This document shows, in pieces, positions 51,232 through 60,992 of a DNA stretch of 64,000 nucleotides; positions within the stretch are counted from its first letter, which is position 1, and every line of letters starts with the position of its first letter. The DNA lies in NCBI RefSeq assembly GCF_011758655.1, contig NZ_JAAMPA010000001.1, positions 1,178,001 to 1,242,000 of the forward strand, in the 5' to 3' direction. Below the pieces are notes generated by a model, which was not told the DNA's origin, did not search any database, and worked only from the letters and a program-made list of their open reading frames with translations. The DNA comes from Modestobacter marinus (GTDB lineage Bacteria > Actinomycetota > Actinomycetes > Mycobacteriales > Geodermatophilaceae). The position numbers were made by a program, and so were the translations under genes.

Positions 51232-52128
51232 ATGGCGATCGTCCTCGGCCCCAACCAGTACGGGAAGGCGGAGGTGCGCGTCGTCGCGGTCGACCGTTCC
51301 ACCGCCCGGCACTCCCTCGTCGACCTGAACGTCAGCACCGCCCTGCGCGGCGACTTCGCGGCCGCGCACACGACCGGCGACAACGGGCACGTGCTGACCA
51401 CCGACGCGCAGAAGAACACCGTCTTCGCCTTCGCCCGGGACGGGATCGCCTCGCCCGAGGAGTTCGGCCTGCGGCTGGCCCGGCACCTCGCCGGCAGCTA
51501 CGACTGGGTCACCGGGGCCCGGGTGGCGATCGAGTCCTACGGCTGGGACCGGATCGTCGTGGGCGGGGCGCCGCACGACCACGCCTTCTCCCGCACCGGC
51601 GGTGACGTGCGGACGGCGGTGGTCACCGCGGACGGCGAGGACCTGCACGTGCTCGCCGGGCTCAGCGACCTCGTCGTCCTCAAGACCACCGGGTCGGAGT
51701 TCTGGGGCTTCCCCCGCGACCGGTACACCACCCTGCCGGAGACCACCGACCGGATCCTGGCCACCGCGGTCACCGCCCGCTGGCGGTACACCGGGCTGGA
51801 CGTCGACTGGCACGCGACGTACGACGCCGTCCGGGCGACGCTGCTGGAGACCTTCGCCGCCACGCACTCCCTCGCGCTGCAGCAGTCGCTCTACGCGATG
51901 GGCGAGGCGGTGCTCGAGCAGCACCGGGACGTGGCCGAGGTGCGGATGTCGATGCCGAACAAGCACCACTTCCTGCAGGACCTCTCGGCGTTCGGGCTGG
52001 ACAACGACCTCGACGGCCCGGGCGCGGTGGTCTACCACGCCGACGACCGCCCCTACGGGCTGATCGAGGGGACGGTGCTGCGGGACGACGTCCCGGCCGC
52101 CTGGCTGGGCACCCCCGGGTTCTGCTGA
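51232..52128 (+). CDS. Urate oxidase (factor-independent uricase)
   Basis: Cofactor-less oxidase of 298 aa turning urate into 5-hydroxyisourate with O2. It starts MAIVLGPNQYGKAEVRVVAV, with the Lys near residue 12 and the Thr of GHVLTTDAQKNTVFAFAR forming the catalytic pair. HDHAFSRTGGDVRTA, VLKTTGSEFWGFPRDRYTTL and MSMPNKHHFLQDLSAFGLDN are conserved T-fold blocks. The C-terminus (TPGFC) is not a peroxisomal-like signal, as expected for a bacterium. ATG at 51232 was chosen from homologue-like starts; 51214 is an alternative. Confidence 0.95.
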   Translation: MAIVLGPNQYGKAEVRVVAVDRSTARHSLVDLNVSTALRGDFAAAHTTGDNGHVLTTDAQKNTVFAFARDGIASPEEFGLRLARHLAGSYDWVTGARVAIESYGWDRIVVGGAPHDHAFSRTGGDVRTAVVTADGEDLHVLAGLSDLVVLKTTGSEFWGFPRDRYTTLPETTDRILATAVTARWRYTGLDVDWHATYDAVRATLLETFAATHSLALQQSLYAMGEAVLEQHRDVAEVRMSMPNKHHFLQDLSAFGLDNDLDGPGAVVYHADDRPYGLIEGTVLRDDVPAAWLGTPGFC

Positions 52129-52244
52129 GCCTCCGGAGGTGTGCGGGGGCCACCCACGGGGGTACCAGCCCCCAGCGACGCCCCGGACGCACGGTCCAGC
52201 CCCGGCCCTCTCCACCGCGGTCGTTGCGCCCCGGAGAGGGAGGC

Positions 52245-52979
52245 ATGGACCTCTGGCACGAGTTCGCTGCCCGCGTCACCGCCGCCGAGCGGGAGCTGCC
52301 CGGCCCCGAGCAGCTGCCCCTGCGGCTGGCCCGGGCGTGCGCGCAGGTCCTGCCGGTGGCCGGCGCCGGGCTCAGCGTCTTCTTCAACGCCGACCGGCGG
52401 CTGCCGCTGGGCGGCAGCGACGCGGCGGCCGGCCTCGCCGAACGCCTGCAGTTCACCGTCGGTGAGGGACCGTGCCTGAGCGCGCACCGCAGCGGCAGCC
52501 CGGTGCTCGCCGACGAGGCCGAGCTGCGTGCCCGCTGGCCGGTCTTCCACGACGCCGTGGTCGCGCGCACCGCGATCCGCGGCATCATCGCCCTGCCGCT
52601 GCACGGAGGGCTGGAGGGCATCGGTTCCCTGGACCTGTTCGTGGAGCCACCCGGCTCCGTCCGGGACCTGAGCCTCGCCGATGCGCTCACCGTCACCACG
52701 GCACTCAGCGACACCTTCGCCGACGCGATGGACCGGCAGCCGCGCACCGACTCCGGCCCGGCCTGGCTGGACGCCCCGGCGGCGGGTCGCCGCGCACTGG
52801 TCTGGCAGGCGGTCGGCTTCGTCAGCATCGGGCTGGACCTGGACAGCACCGACGCGCTGACCCTGCTGCGCGCCCAGGCCTACGGGACGGGCCGGGACCT
52901 CGACGAGGTCGCCGAGGCCGTGCTGGAGGACCGGCTGAGCCTGGCCGACCTGTCGCACTCCGCCGAGTCCGGCTCCTGA
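52245..52979 (+). CDS. GAF and ANTAR domain regulator (RNA-binding antiterminator type)
   Basis: Protein of 244 aa. The N-terminal two-thirds is a GAF sensor domain (LARACAQVLPVAGAGLSVFF, LQFTVGEGPCLSAHRSG, IIALPLHGGLEGIGSLDLF). The C-terminal 60 residues match ANTAR: LVWQAVGFVSIGLDLDSTDALTLLRAQAYGTGRDLDEVAEAVL. ANTAR proteins bind tandem stem-loops in nascent RNA and prevent termination. ATG at 52245 follows GGAGAGGGAGG. The GAF domain lacks an obvious Cys or metal site, so the signal is unknown. It is convergent with the chemoreceptor gene. Confidence 0.87.
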   Translation: MDLWHEFAARVTAAERELPGPEQLPLRLARACAQVLPVAGAGLSVFFNADRRLPLGGSDAAAGLAERLQFTVGEGPCLSAHRSGSPVLADEAELRARWPVFHDAVVARTAIRGIIALPLHGGLEGIGSLDLFVEPPGSVRDLSLADALTVTTALSDTFADAMDRQPRTDSGPAWLDAPAAGRRALVWQAVGFVSIGLDLDSTDALTLLRAQAYGTGRDLDEVAEAVLEDRLSLADLSHSAESGS

Positions 52980-52980
52980 G

Positions 52981-53013
52981 GCCGGTGCGGCCGGCGCTGC
53001 CGGCCGCACCGGC
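52981..53013. terminator. Perfect hairpin terminator between convergent genes
   Basis: Perfect 15-base arms (52981-52995 and 52999-53013) flank a three-base loop, immediately after the GAF-ANTAR stop and 3 bases before the chemoreceptor stop. Confidence 0.8.
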
Positions 53014-53016
53014 GGG

Positions 53017-54627
53017 TCACCGCTGGAAGGTGTCGACGGAGCGCTGCAGGCCCGCCGACATCTGCACCAGTTCGCCGGTGGCCGACTGCAGCTCGGCGAC
53101 GCCGGTGTGGGTCTCCTGGGCGGCCCGGGCGACCTCGGCGACCGTCTCGGCGATCGACCGCCCGCTCTGCGCGGCCTCGCCGATCGCCCGGCTCATCTCG
53201 TTCGTCGTGGCGGTCTGCTCCTCCACCGCCGAGGCGATCGTCGTCTGGTAGTCGTTGATCTGGGCGATGACCGACGTGACCCCGCCGATGGCGCCGACCG
53301 CGCTGTCGGTGTCGGCCTGGATGGCCTCCACCCGTCGGGCGATGTCCTCGGTGGCCTTCGCCGTCTCCTGGGCCAGCTCCTTCACCTCGTTGGCCACCAC
53401 CGCGAAGCCCTTGCCCGCCTCACCGGCCCGGGCGGCCTCGATCGTGGCGTTGAGCGCCAGCAGGTTCGTCTGCTCCGCGATCGAGGTGATCACCTTGACC
53501 ACGTTGCCGATCTCCACCGAGGACTCGCCCAGGCGGGCCACCGTCTGGTTGGCGCTCTCCGCCGCGGTCACCGCGCTCCCGGCCACCCGCGCGGCCTCGG
53601 CGGCGTTGTGCGCGATCTCCCGGATCGAGGCACCCATCTCCTCCGCCCCCGTGGCGACGGCGTCGATCGAGGTGCTGACCTCCTTCGCGGCCGCGGTCAC
53701 CGTGTCGGCCTGCCCGGTCGACCGCTCGGCGGCACCGGCGATCGTCGCGCCGGTGGCGGACAGGGTCTGCGCCGCACCCTCCAGCAGCCGGGAGGCCTCG
53801 CCGACCTCCCCGACCACGTCGGCCACCCGCTCGAGCGTGGTGTTCAGCGCCCCGGCGAGCTGGTCGAGCTCGTTCCGCCCGGCGCCGGTGTCCAGCCGCT
53901 CGTGCAGGTCGCCCGCCGCCAGGACGTCGGTCATCCGGCGCAGCGGCCGGGTGACGCTGCGCGACACCAGCAGGGAGATCAGCACGATGACCAGCACCAC
54001 CGGCGCGGCCCACAGGGCCATGGAGAGCAGGTGGTCCACGAAGGCGCCGTTCAGGTCGGTGACGTAGAGACCGGAACCGACGACCCAGCCCCAGGGCTCG
54101 TAGCCGGCGACGAAGGAGATCTTCGCCTGCGGCTCCTCCTCGCCCGGCTTGGGCCACATGTACTCGACGAAGCCGCTGCCGTCGCGCTCGACGACGTCCA
54201 CCATCTCCACGAACAGCGCCTTGCCGGTCGGGTCGGTGTTGCCGGAGAGGTCGGTGCCGTCCATCTCGGGCTTGATGGGGTGCATGACCATCGTCGGGTC
54301 CATGTCGTTGACCCAGAAGTACTCCTCACCGGAGTACCGCAGCCCGCTCAGGGCCGTCTTGGCCTGCGCCTGCGCCTGCTCGCGGGTCAGCGCGCCGCTG
54401 CTCTCCTGGGCGCCGTAGAAGGCGACGACGCCGAGCACCGCCTCGACCGCGGACTGCGCCTTGTTGCGCTGCTCCGCCTCGATGGTCTGGCGCACCTGGA
54501 GGGCCCCGATGACGGCGATGGTGCCCATGCCGACCACGGCGGCCAGCACCAGCGCCAGGAGCCGGGTGCTGATCCGGATCTGGCGCAGCCCCCCGCTGGT
54601 GAGGACGTCCCGTGGTCGTGTGCCCAT
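53017..54627 (-). CDS. Methyl-accepting chemotaxis protein with Cache sensor
   Basis: Chemoreceptor of 536 aa. A membrane segment (about 21-43) is followed by an extracytoplasmic single Cache domain (about 44-200: [55 protein letters not shown]). A second membrane segment (about 205-225), HAMP ([20 protein letters not shown]) and the long signalling domain follow. The hairpin tip reads [37 protein letters not shown]. The ATG at 54627 has GGGGAG upstream. Cache domains of this type usually bind small organic acids, but the ligand is unknown. It is distinct from the receptor at 6851. Confidence 0.93.
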   Translation of the reverse strand: MGTRPRDVLTSGGLRQIRISTRLLALVLAAVVGMGTIAVIGALQVRQTIEAEQRNKAQSAVEAVLGVVAFYGAQESSGALTREQAQAQAKTALSGLRYSGEEYFWVNDMDPTMVMHPIKPEMDGTDLSGNTDPTGKALFVEMVDVVERDGSGFVEYMWPKPGEEEPQAKISFVAGYEPWGWVVGSGLYVTDLNGAFVDHLLSMALWAAPVVLVIVLISLLVSRSVTRPLRRMTDVLAAGDLHERLDTGAGRNELDQLAGALNTTLERVADVVGEVGEASRLLEGAAQTLSATGATIAGAAERSTGQADTVTAAAKEVSTSIDAVATGAEEMGASIREIAHNAAEAARVAGSAVTAAESANQTVARLGESSVEIGNVVKVITSIAEQTNLLALNATIEAARAGEAGKGFAVVANEVKELAQETAKATEDIARRVEAIQADTDSAVGAIGGVTSVIAQINDYQTTIASAVEEQTATTNEMSRAIGEAAQSGRSIAETVAEVARAAQETHTGVAELQSATGELVQMSAGLQRSVDTFQR

Positions 54628-54819
54628 GCCGTGCTCCCCGTCGTCGACGGCGCAGTTGCCGTACCTGCGTTGTCGACCGGCCCGCGGCGGAGTGCAGCCG
54701 AGTCGCGTATCACAACACCACCGCAACACCCGGCGCGACGGGCCGTCCACAGTCGTCTTGTGCACCACATGTTCACCGGGCCTGTGGGTCTGCCGCCCGC
54801 GGCCTGCCACGCTCTCCCC

Positions 54820-55311
54820 ATGAGCGACGAGCGGGAGACCCTGACCTACGAGGACTTCGGCCGGGCGGCGCGGGAGCTGGCGCAGCAGGTCGCCGACAGC
54901 GGCTTCGCACCCGACCTGATCCTGTCCATCGCCCGCGGCGGGCTCTTCCTCGGCGGCGCGCTGGGCTACGCGCTGGACGTGAAGAACCTGTTCGTGATGA
55001 ACGTCGAGTTCTACACCGGCGTCGACGAGCGGCTGGAGCTGCCGGTGGTGCTGCCGCCGACCCTCGACGTCGTCGACCTGACCGGGGCGAAGGTGCTCAT
55101 CGCCGACGACGTCGCCGACACCGGCAAGACCCTGGAGCTGGTCACGGAGTTCTGCGCCGGCCACGTCACCGAGGTGCGCACCGCCGTGGTCTACGAGAAG
55201 CCGCGCTCGCTGGTGACGTGCGACTACGCCTGGAAGCGGACCGACGCCTGGATCGACTTCCCGTGGTCGACCCTCCCGCCGGTCGTCTCCCGCGGCGGCA
55301 GCGGCCACTGA
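54820..55311 (+). CDS. Phosphoribosyltransferase (type I, HPRT/XPRT-like)
   Basis: Protein of 163 aa with the PRTase fold. The PRPP-binding motif is [18 protein letters not shown] (about 88-105). [35 protein letters not shown] is the N-terminal hood and PPi-loop region. It probably transfers ribose-5-phosphate to a purine or pyrimidine base, as in hypoxanthine or xanthine salvage. Proximity to the urate genes could be meaningful for purine balance, but the chemoreceptor lies between. ATG at 54820. Confidence 0.9.
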   Translation: MSDERETLTYEDFGRAARELAQQVADSGFAPDLILSIARGGLFLGGALGYALDVKNLFVMNVEFYTGVDERLELPVVLPPTLDVVDLTGAKVLIADDVADTGKTLELVTEFCAGHVTEVRTAVVYEKPRSLVTCDYAWKRTDAWIDFPWSTLPPVVSRGGSGH

Positions 55312-55327
55312 GGACGGGCCGGCCGGG

Positions 55328-56434
55328 TCACCCGACCAGCCGGTAGAACCGGAAGAAGTCGTTGTCCAGCGGCAACACCTCCACGTCGGCGAAGCCGGCC
55401 GCACGGGCGTACGTCCGCAGGGTCCCCGGGCGCATCACCGTCCCGGTGGCCACCGACGGTTCGTGGGCGCGACCGTCGGGCAGGCAGCAGAACAGGCTGT
55501 AGCCGTACATCAGCCGCTCGACCTCGCTGCCGGGGACGGTGAACTCCTCGGCGACCGCCTCGTCCATGACCAGCACCGTGCCGCCCGGCCGGACCATCCG
55601 GCGCATCGCCCGGAGCACCGGCACCGGCTGGGGCAGGTCGTGCACGCACTCGAAGGCCGCCACCAGGTCGAAGGCCCCGTCGAGCTGCCCGGGGCCCTCC
55701 GGGTCGTCGACCAGGACGGCGACGTCGTCGGTCCGGAAGGAGACCCGGTCGGCCACCCCGGCGGCCTCCGCGTGCTGGTGGGCCCGCGCGACGGACGGCG
55801 GGTCGACGTCGAAGCCGTCCACCCGCGCCTGCGGCCACCGGCGCGCGATGCCGATCGCCGACCAGCCGTGCCCGCAGCCGATGTCGGCCACCCGGCCGCC
55901 GGCGGACAGGGCGGCGTCCAGGCCGGGCACCGCGGGCAGCAGCTCGTCGACCAGCGGCCCGAGGAAGAGCGGCCGGTTGGCGGCGGCCTGGGCGTCGCGC
56001 ACCTCGTCACCGAGGTCGGCCCAGGAGAGGGTGCGCCGGCCGCGGTACACCTGCGTGAGCGCCGGGACGCCCCGGACGACGGCGGAGGTGAACCGGGCCA
56101 GCGGCGTCATGTGACCCGGGTCCAGCTCGTCGACGAGCACGGCGCGGTGGGCGTCGGGAAGGGGGTAACGGCGGGACTCGGGGTCGGCGTGCACGTCGGC
56201 GACGTCGAGGTAGCCGGAGACCGCCTGGTGCTCCAGCCACTCCCGGGCGTAGCGGGCGTCGCTGTCGGTGCGGGCGGCGAGCTCGGCCGCCGTCGCCGGT
56301 CCGCCGTCGGCCAGGGAGCGGTACCAGCCGAGCCGGTCGCCGAGCGCGACGGCGGCCACCTCGTAGGCGCCCAGCAGGGCGGCGAGCAGGCGGTCGGGGA
56401 GGTCGTCCTGCGGGGCCGGTGGTGTCGTGGTCAT
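55328..56434 (-). CDS. Class I SAM-dependent methyltransferase with winged-helix N-terminus
   Basis: Protein of 368 aa. The N-terminal 100 residues resemble the dimerisation winged helix of O-methyltransferases ([57 protein letters not shown]). The SAM domain has [37 protein letters not shown] and [33 protein letters not shown]. It resembles methyltransferases annotated in actinomycetes as transcriptional regulator-fused. The substrate is unknown. It is convergent with the phosphoribosyltransferase. Confidence 0.88.
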   Translation of the reverse strand: MTTTPPAPQDDLPDRLLAALLGAYEVAAVALGDRLGWYRSLADGGPATAAELAARTDSDARYAREWLEHQAVSGYLDVADVHADPESRRYPLPDAHRAVLVDELDPGHMTPLARFTSAVVRGVPALTQVYRGRRTLSWADLGDEVRDAQAAANRPLFLGPLVDELLPAVPGLDAALSAGGRVADIGCGHGWSAIGIARRWPQARVDGFDVDPPSVARAHQHAEAAGVADRVSFRTDDVAVLVDDPEGPGQLDGAFDLVAAFECVHDLPQPVPVLRAMRRMVRPGGTVLVMDEAVAEEFTVPGSEVERLMYGYSLFCCLPDGRAHEPSVATGTVMRPGTLRTYARAAGFADVEVLPLDNDFFRFYRLVG

Positions 56435-56477
56435 GCCCCTGCAGGGTCCTCGGGCCGGCGGGGCGCCACCAGGGGGT

Positions 56478-57599
56478 TCAGCGTCGCGTGCTGGCCGTGA
56501 TCGTGAACGTGGGGTCGCGGGTCACCTGGCGGGTGGGGCCGACCATCCGGCGCAGGGCGTCGCGGTGCGGCAGGTGGCTGTTGTAGACGCACCACAGCTC
56601 ACCGCCCGGCCGCAGCACCCGGGCCGCGGCGGCGAACAGCCGTTCCGCGGCGGCGGCGTGCACGGCGGCCCCCAGGTGGAACGGCGGGTTGCAGACCACG
56701 AGGTCCACGCTGCCGTCGGGCACGCTGCCGGCGGCGTCGTCCCGGGTGACCGTGACCCGGCCGGTCAGCCCGTTGGCGGCGACGGTCGCGGTGGCCGATG
56801 CGCACGCCGCCGCCGACTGGTCCGAGGCGAGGACGGACAGCCCGGGCCGGGCGGTGGCCAGGCCCACGGCCAGCACCCCGGTGCCGCAGCCCAGGTCCAG
56901 CGCCGTCCCGGCGTCCGGCACGGCGCCGGGGAGCGACCGGAGCAGCGCCCGGGTGCCGCGGTCGACCTTCGCGCCGGCGAAGGCCGCACCGTGGGCGCAC
57001 ACGGTGAGCCCGAGGTCGGGGTGCTCCCGGCAGACCGGGAAGGACGACGCTCCCGGCTGCGGCCCCCGGGCGACCAGCAGCCGGGACTTCTGCCGGCCCC
57101 GGGTCGCGTGAACCTCGCGGAAGCTCTCGGCCAGGACGTCGTTCATCGCGTGGGTCATGTGCTTGACCCGCCCGCCGACCAGGAACGTGACGTCGGGATC
57201 GGCGTCGGCGGCGACGACCTCGGCGAGCTCGCGCAGCGCGTCCAGCCCCTTGGGCGCCTGCGCCAGCACCACCCGGGCCCCGCGCACCAGCTCGGCCCCC
57301 AGCGGCAGCGACCGGTAGGTGCCGGCGTGCCCGGTGCGCTCGGCGTTGCGCGCCAGGGCCAGCTCACCGACCAGCAGGTCCTGGTGCACCCGGACGCCGG
57401 TCGCGCCGTGCAGCGCCACCGCGCCGAGGGTGAGCGCACCGTGCGAGTCGTCGATCACGACCACGCCGTCCGGGTGCTGCCCGATCAGCTCGGCGGCCTC
57501 GTCGAGCAGCAGGCGGTCGGTGGCGTCGACGGCGACCAGCTCGGGCGCGTCGACGTCGGGCTCGCGGCGGAGCTGGGCGAACAGTTCGTCGGGGGCCAC
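56478..57599 (-). CDS. RsmC/RlmG-like class I SAM methyltransferase
   Basis: Protein of 373 aa with a decayed N-terminal methyltransferase-like half (about 1-190) and an active C-terminal half. SAM motif I is ALDLGCGTGVLAVGLATARPGLSVLASDQS, and the catalytic NPPF motif occurs in VVCNPPFHLGAAV, typical of enzymes methylating guanine N2 in 16S (RsmC) or 23S (RlmG) rRNA. This two-domain arrangement is usual for that family. GTG at 57599 starts VAPDELFAQLRREP. The exact rRNA position cannot be assigned. Confidence 0.88.
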   Translation of the reverse strand: MAPDELFAQLRREPDVDAPELVAVDATDRLLLDEAAELIGQHPDGVVVIDDSHGALTLGAVALHGATGVRVHQDLLVGELALARNAERTGHAGTYRSLPLGAELVRGARVVLAQAPKGLDALRELAEVVAADADPDVTFLVGGRVKHMTHAMNDVLAESFREVHATRGRQKSRLLVARGPQPGASSFPVCREHPDLGLTVCAHGAAFAGAKVDRGTRALLRSLPGAVPDAGTALDLGCGTGVLAVGLATARPGLSVLASDQSAAACASATATVAANGLTGRVTVTRDDAAGSVPDGSVDLVVCNPPFHLGAAVHAAAAERLFAAAARVLRPGGELWCVYNSHLPHRDALRRMVGPTRQVTRDPTFTITASTRR

Positions 57600-57688
57600 G
57601 CGCCCACTGTGCCCGGCGGCCCGCGCTCCCCCGACACCGGCCCGGGTCCCGTCCGGGCGGCCTGCCCCGCGGGGCGGACAGGTCGAGG

Positions 57689-57979
57689 TCAGGGGCTCAC
57701 GCCGGTGTCGGACCGCCGGCCGCGCCTCGCGCCCCGCCGGGACCACAGACCCCGGACGACGTCGACCGCGGTGCCGAGAAGGGCGGCGAGCGCGAACGCC
57801 TGCACCGCCCGCGGGCCCGGGTCCGCGGTGTCCGCGGTGCGCAGCACGACGACGTAGGCCGCCCACACGGGCGCCAGCAGCAGCCAGCGACGCCGATCCG
57901 TCAGACCGAGGCGCCGGCTGACGAGGCGCACGTAGGCGTACCCCAGCCAGACCCCCACCACGGTGATGAGCACGGACAC
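57689..57979 (-). CDS. Small hypothetical membrane protein
   Basis: Protein of 96 aa. It has membrane segments at about 2-18, 33-46 and 58-73, separated by basic loops (RRLGLTDRRRWLL), and a cationic C-terminal tail (WSRRGARRGRRSD). No family recognised. GTG at 57979 is the start used. It lies downstream of the haloalkane dehalogenase gene on the same strand, with 34 bases between, and could be cotranscribed. Confidence 0.65.
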   Translation of the reverse strand: MSVLITVVGVWLGYAYVRLVSRRLGLTDRRRWLLLAPVWAAYVVVLRTADTADPGPRAVQAFALAALLGTAVDVVRGLWSRRGARRGRRSDTGVSP

Positions 57980-58013
57980 GGCGGACCCTCCCGGTGCCGG
58001 CGGCGCAACGTCG

Positions 58014-58928
58014 CTACCGGGGCGTGGCCGCGATCAGGTCGACGGTCACCTGGGCCAGCTGCGGGCCGACGTCCTCCTGGAGGAAGTGCCCACCCCCGGC
58101 CAGCGTGGGGTGCGGCATGCCCTGCGCGCCGGGCACCAGCTTCCGGAACACCGCGTCGCCGCCGCCGGTGATCGGGTCGCTGTCGGAGAAGGCGGTGAGG
58201 AAGGGCTTCTCCCAGGTGCGCAGCACCCCCCAGGCGGCCCGGTTGGCCTCCGCCGCCGGGTCGTCGGGGCTGGTGGGCACCAGCGACGGGAACACCCGGG
58301 CACCGGCCTTGTACCGGCCGTCGGGGAAGGGGGCGTCGTAGGCCGCGACCACCTCGGGCGCCATCTCCGTCGCCGTGCCGTTGGAGACGATCCGGCCGAC
58401 CTTCATGTCCGTCATGCCGGCCGCGGCCCGCTGCCAGGCCAGGAACGCCTCGCTCATCGGGTGGTCGCCGGTGGGCAGGCCGGTGTTGGCGACGACCACC
58501 CGGGCGAACCGGTCGGGGTTCTCCGCCACCAGCCGCAGGCCGAGCAGGCCGCCCCAGTCCTGCGCCACCAGGGTCAGGTCGGTGAGCGCCAGCTCGTCGA
58601 ACAGCGCCTGCCGCATCCACTCGACGTGCCGGGCATAGGTGTAGTCGGTCAGCTCGGCAGGCTTGTCGGAGCGGCCGAAGCCGACCAGGTCGGGGGCGAC
58701 GACGCGCAGCCCGGCCGCCGTCAGCGCCGGGATCATCCGGCGGTACAGGAACGACCAGGACGGCTCCCCGTGCATCAGCAGCACCGTCTCGCCGTCGTCG
58801 GGCCCCTCGACGACGACGGCGACCCGCAGCCGGCCGCCCTCCCCGTCGTCCACCTCGACGTACCGGGGCTCGTAGCCGAACTCCGGCAGGTCGGTGAACC
58901 GGTCCTCGGGTGTGCGCAGCACGTCCAT
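58014..58928 (-). CDS. Haloalkane dehalogenase (alpha/beta hydrolase)
   Basis: Protein of 304 aa. The nucleophile is Asp124 in VAQDWGGLLGLRLV, where a Ser would be usual for esterases. The neighbouring Trp125 is one of the two halide-stabilising residues. The oxyanion/halide block HGEPSWSFLYRRMIP (53-67) and FGRSDKP and the late His in AGGGHFLQEDVGPQLAQ are all as in DhmA/DhlA-like dehalogenases. It should hydrolyse haloalkanes to alcohols and halide, although many family members have unknown natural substrates. It is divergent from the SDR gene by 159 bases. Confidence 0.92.
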   Translation of the reverse strand: MDVLRTPEDRFTDLPEFGYEPRYVEVDDGEGGRLRVAVVVEGPDDGETVLLMHGEPSWSFLYRRMIPALTAAGLRVVAPDLVGFGRSDKPAELTDYTYARHVEWMRQALFDELALTDLTLVAQDWGGLLGLRLVAENPDRFARVVVANTGLPTGDHPMSEAFLAWQRAAAGMTDMKVGRIVSNGTATEMAPEVVAAYDAPFPDGRYKAGARVFPSLVPTSPDDPAAEANRAAWGVLRTWEKPFLTAFSDSDPITGGGDAVFRKLVPGAQGMPHPTLAGGGHFLQEDVGPQLAQVTVDLIAATPR

Positions 58929-59087
58929 CGCAGGCCTCCTCGACTGGTGGGACGACGCCCGACGTTATCGAGGAGGCCCGGGCGTCGGACGCGGGGGAGG
59001 GAACTCCGTCCTGCACGGCGGTCCGCCCTGCGCGAAGGTGGCGGGGGCGCAAGGCGGCGCCGCCGACGTGGAGGAGACAGCAGACAC

Positions 59088-59852
59088 ATGACAGCGGAAC
59101 TGGCGGGCCGGGTGGCCCTGGTGACCGGTGCGGCCAGCGGCCTGGGCCGCGCGGTCGCGATCGCCCTGGCCGAGGCCGGAGCCACGGTCGCGCTGGGCGA
59201 CGTGGACACCGAGGGCGCGGAGAAGACCCGCGCCCAGATCGGCCGGGACGCCGAGGTGGTGGCCCTCGACGTCACCGACGACGACGCCCGCCGCCGGGTG
59301 GTCGCCGACCTGTTCGCCCGGCACGGTGACCGGTTCGACCTGCTGGTCAACGTCGCGGGCATCGACCGTCCCGGCTACATCACCGACATCGACCTCGCCG
59401 ACTACCGGATGGTGCAGGCGGTGAACTGCGAGGGCCCGGTCTTCCTCACCAGCGAGTTCCTCAAGACCGTCCAGCACCGCCCGGCCGACACCCTCGCCGA
59501 CGTGGTGCACGTGACGTCGCTGTCGGCGGTGACCTCCGGCAGCGGTGCGATCGCCTACAACAGCTCGAAGGCCGCCTTCCGCAGCGCCACCCGGTGCATC
59601 CAGCGGGAGCTGCGGGAGAAGGGGACGGTCGGGCCGGACGGCGCCGAGGTCCCCTTCCCGGCGCGGGTGCACAGCATCGTGCCGGCCGCGATGGACACCC
59701 CGATGATGGAGCGCTGGGGCATCCCGGCGCACCGGATGATGCCGCCGTCCGACGTGGCCCGGATGGTGCTGACCATGGTCACCATGCCGGACACCAGCTT
59801 CGTGCCCGAGGTGTTCGTCATCCCCCGCAACGAGCCGGACTTCCCGCGATGA
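59088..59852 (+). CDS. Short-chain dehydrogenase/reductase
   Basis: NAD(P)-dependent oxidoreductase of 254 aa. The cofactor loop is VTGAASGLGRAVAIALAEAGATV, the structural motif is NVAGIDRPG and the catalytic Ser-Tyr-Lys is in VTSLSAVTSGSGAIAYNSSKAAF. ALGDVDTEG after the loop suggests NAD preference. ATG at 59088 follows GAGGAG. Its stop overlaps the start of the MDR reductase, so they form a coupled two-gene operon, probably acting in sequence on an alcohol/ketone or enone substrate. Confidence 0.92.
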   Translation: MTAELAGRVALVTGAASGLGRAVAIALAEAGATVALGDVDTEGAEKTRAQIGRDAEVVALDVTDDDARRRVVADLFARHGDRFDLLVNVAGIDRPGYITDIDLADYRMVQAVNCEGPVFLTSEFLKTVQHRPADTLADVVHVTSLSAVTSGSGAIAYNSSKAAFRSATRCIQRELREKGTVGPDGAEVPFPARVHSIVPAAMDTPMMERWGIPAHRMMPPSDVARMVLTMVTMPDTSFVPEVFVIPRNEPDFPR

Positions 59853-60871
59853 GCATCTCCACGCGCGAGTGGCAGCTGGTCCGGCGTCCGCACGGCGAGC
59901 CGGTGGCCGAGGACTTCCGGCTGGTGTCGGCCGAACGACCGGACCCGGCGGACGGCGAGGTCGTGGTGCGGACCATCGCGATGTCGGTCGACCCGTACAT
60001 GCGCGGCCGGATGAGCGCCGCGAAGTCCTACGCCGCCAGCTGGGAGCTGGGCGAGACGATGCAGGGCGGGACGGTCGGGCAGGTGATCGCGTCCCGCTCG
60101 GACGCCGTCCCCGAGGGCGCGCTGGTGCTGCACGGGCTGGGCTGGCGGGACGTCGCCGTCGTCCCGGCCCGGCACGTCTCCGTCGTCGAGCCGCTGCCCG
60201 GCCTGCCGCTGTCGCTGTACCTGGGCGTGCTCGGCATGCCCGGGCTCACCGCCTGGGCGGGGCTGTTCCGGCTGGCCGACTTCCGGGAGGGGGACGCCGT
60301 CTTCGTCTCCGGCGCGGCCGGGGCGGTGGGCAGCCTGGTCGGCCAGTTCGCCCGGCTGCGCGGGGCGTCGCGGGTCGTGGGCAGCGCCGGGTCGCCGGAG
60401 AAGGTGCGCTGGCTGCGCGAGGAGCTGGGCTTCTCCGCGGCGTTCGACTACCACGACGGCGCCGTCCCCGACCTGCTCGGCGCCGCCGCGCCCGACGGAA
60501 TCGATCTCTTCTTCGACAACGTGGGCGGTGAGCACCTGGAGGCGGCGATCGGCGCGTTCCGGACGTACGGCCGGGCCGCGCTGTGCGGGTCGATCTCCGG
60601 CTACAACGCCGTCTCTGCACCGCCCGGGCCGCGCAACCTCGGGCTGATCGTCGGCAAGCAGCTGACGCTGCGTGGGTTCATCGTGGGCGACCACGCCGAC
60701 CTGCGGCCGGAGTTCGTCGGCGCGGTGTCGGGGTGGCTGCGGGACGGCTCGGTCGTCGCCCGGGAGACGGTGGTCGAGGGCCTGGACGACGCGGTCGAGG
60801 CGTTCCGGGCGCTGCTCAGCGGCGGGAACACCGGGAAGATGGTCGTCCGGCTGGCCCCCGACCCGTCCTGA
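59849..60871 (+). CDS. NADP-dependent oxidoreductase, MDR superfamily (PTGR/CurA-like)
   Basis: Zinc-independent medium-chain reductase of 340 aa. It resembles leukotriene B4 dehydrogenase/CurA alkenal reductases: DPYMRGRMSAAKSYAASWELGETMQGGTVGQVI near the start, LGMPGLTAWAGLFRLADFREGD, the cofactor loop VSGAAGAVGSLVGQFARLRG, IDLFFDNVGGEHLEAAI and LRGFIVGDH. It probably reduces the C=C bond of enones. ATG at 59849 overlaps the SDR stop. A long inverted repeat follows at 60880-60940. Confidence 0.93.
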   Translation: MSISTREWQLVRRPHGEPVAEDFRLVSAERPDPADGEVVVRTIAMSVDPYMRGRMSAAKSYAASWELGETMQGGTVGQVIASRSDAVPEGALVLHGLGWRDVAVVPARHVSVVEPLPGLPLSLYLGVLGMPGLTAWAGLFRLADFREGDAVFVSGAAGAVGSLVGQFARLRGASRVVGSAGSPEKVRWLREELGFSAAFDYHDGAVPDLLGAAAPDGIDLFFDNVGGEHLEAAIGAFRTYGRAALCGSISGYNAVSAPPGPRNLGLIVGKQLTLRGFIVGDHADLRPEFVGAVSGWLRDGSVVARETVVEGLDDAVEAFRALLSGGNTGKMVVRLAPDPS

Positions 60872-60879
60872 CCCGCCGT

Positions 60880-60940
60880 GATCATCACGGGCTGAGGGCT
60901 GCCTCCGGTCGAGCGAGACCGCCCTCAGCCCGTGGTGATC
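60880..60940. repeat. Long inverted repeat downstream of the MDR gene
   Basis: Twenty-base arms at 60880-60899 and 60921-60940 pair at 19 of 20 positions around a 21-base loop. The left arm begins GATCATCACGGG, the right arm ends GGTGATC. It starts 8 bases after the MDR stop. No T-tract; it may still be a terminator or a small inverted element. Confidence 0.7.
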
Positions 60941-60992
60941 ATCCTGCTGCCCCCTGGGTTGACGACCGTCGGATCAGGGCAGAGTGCTCCTC

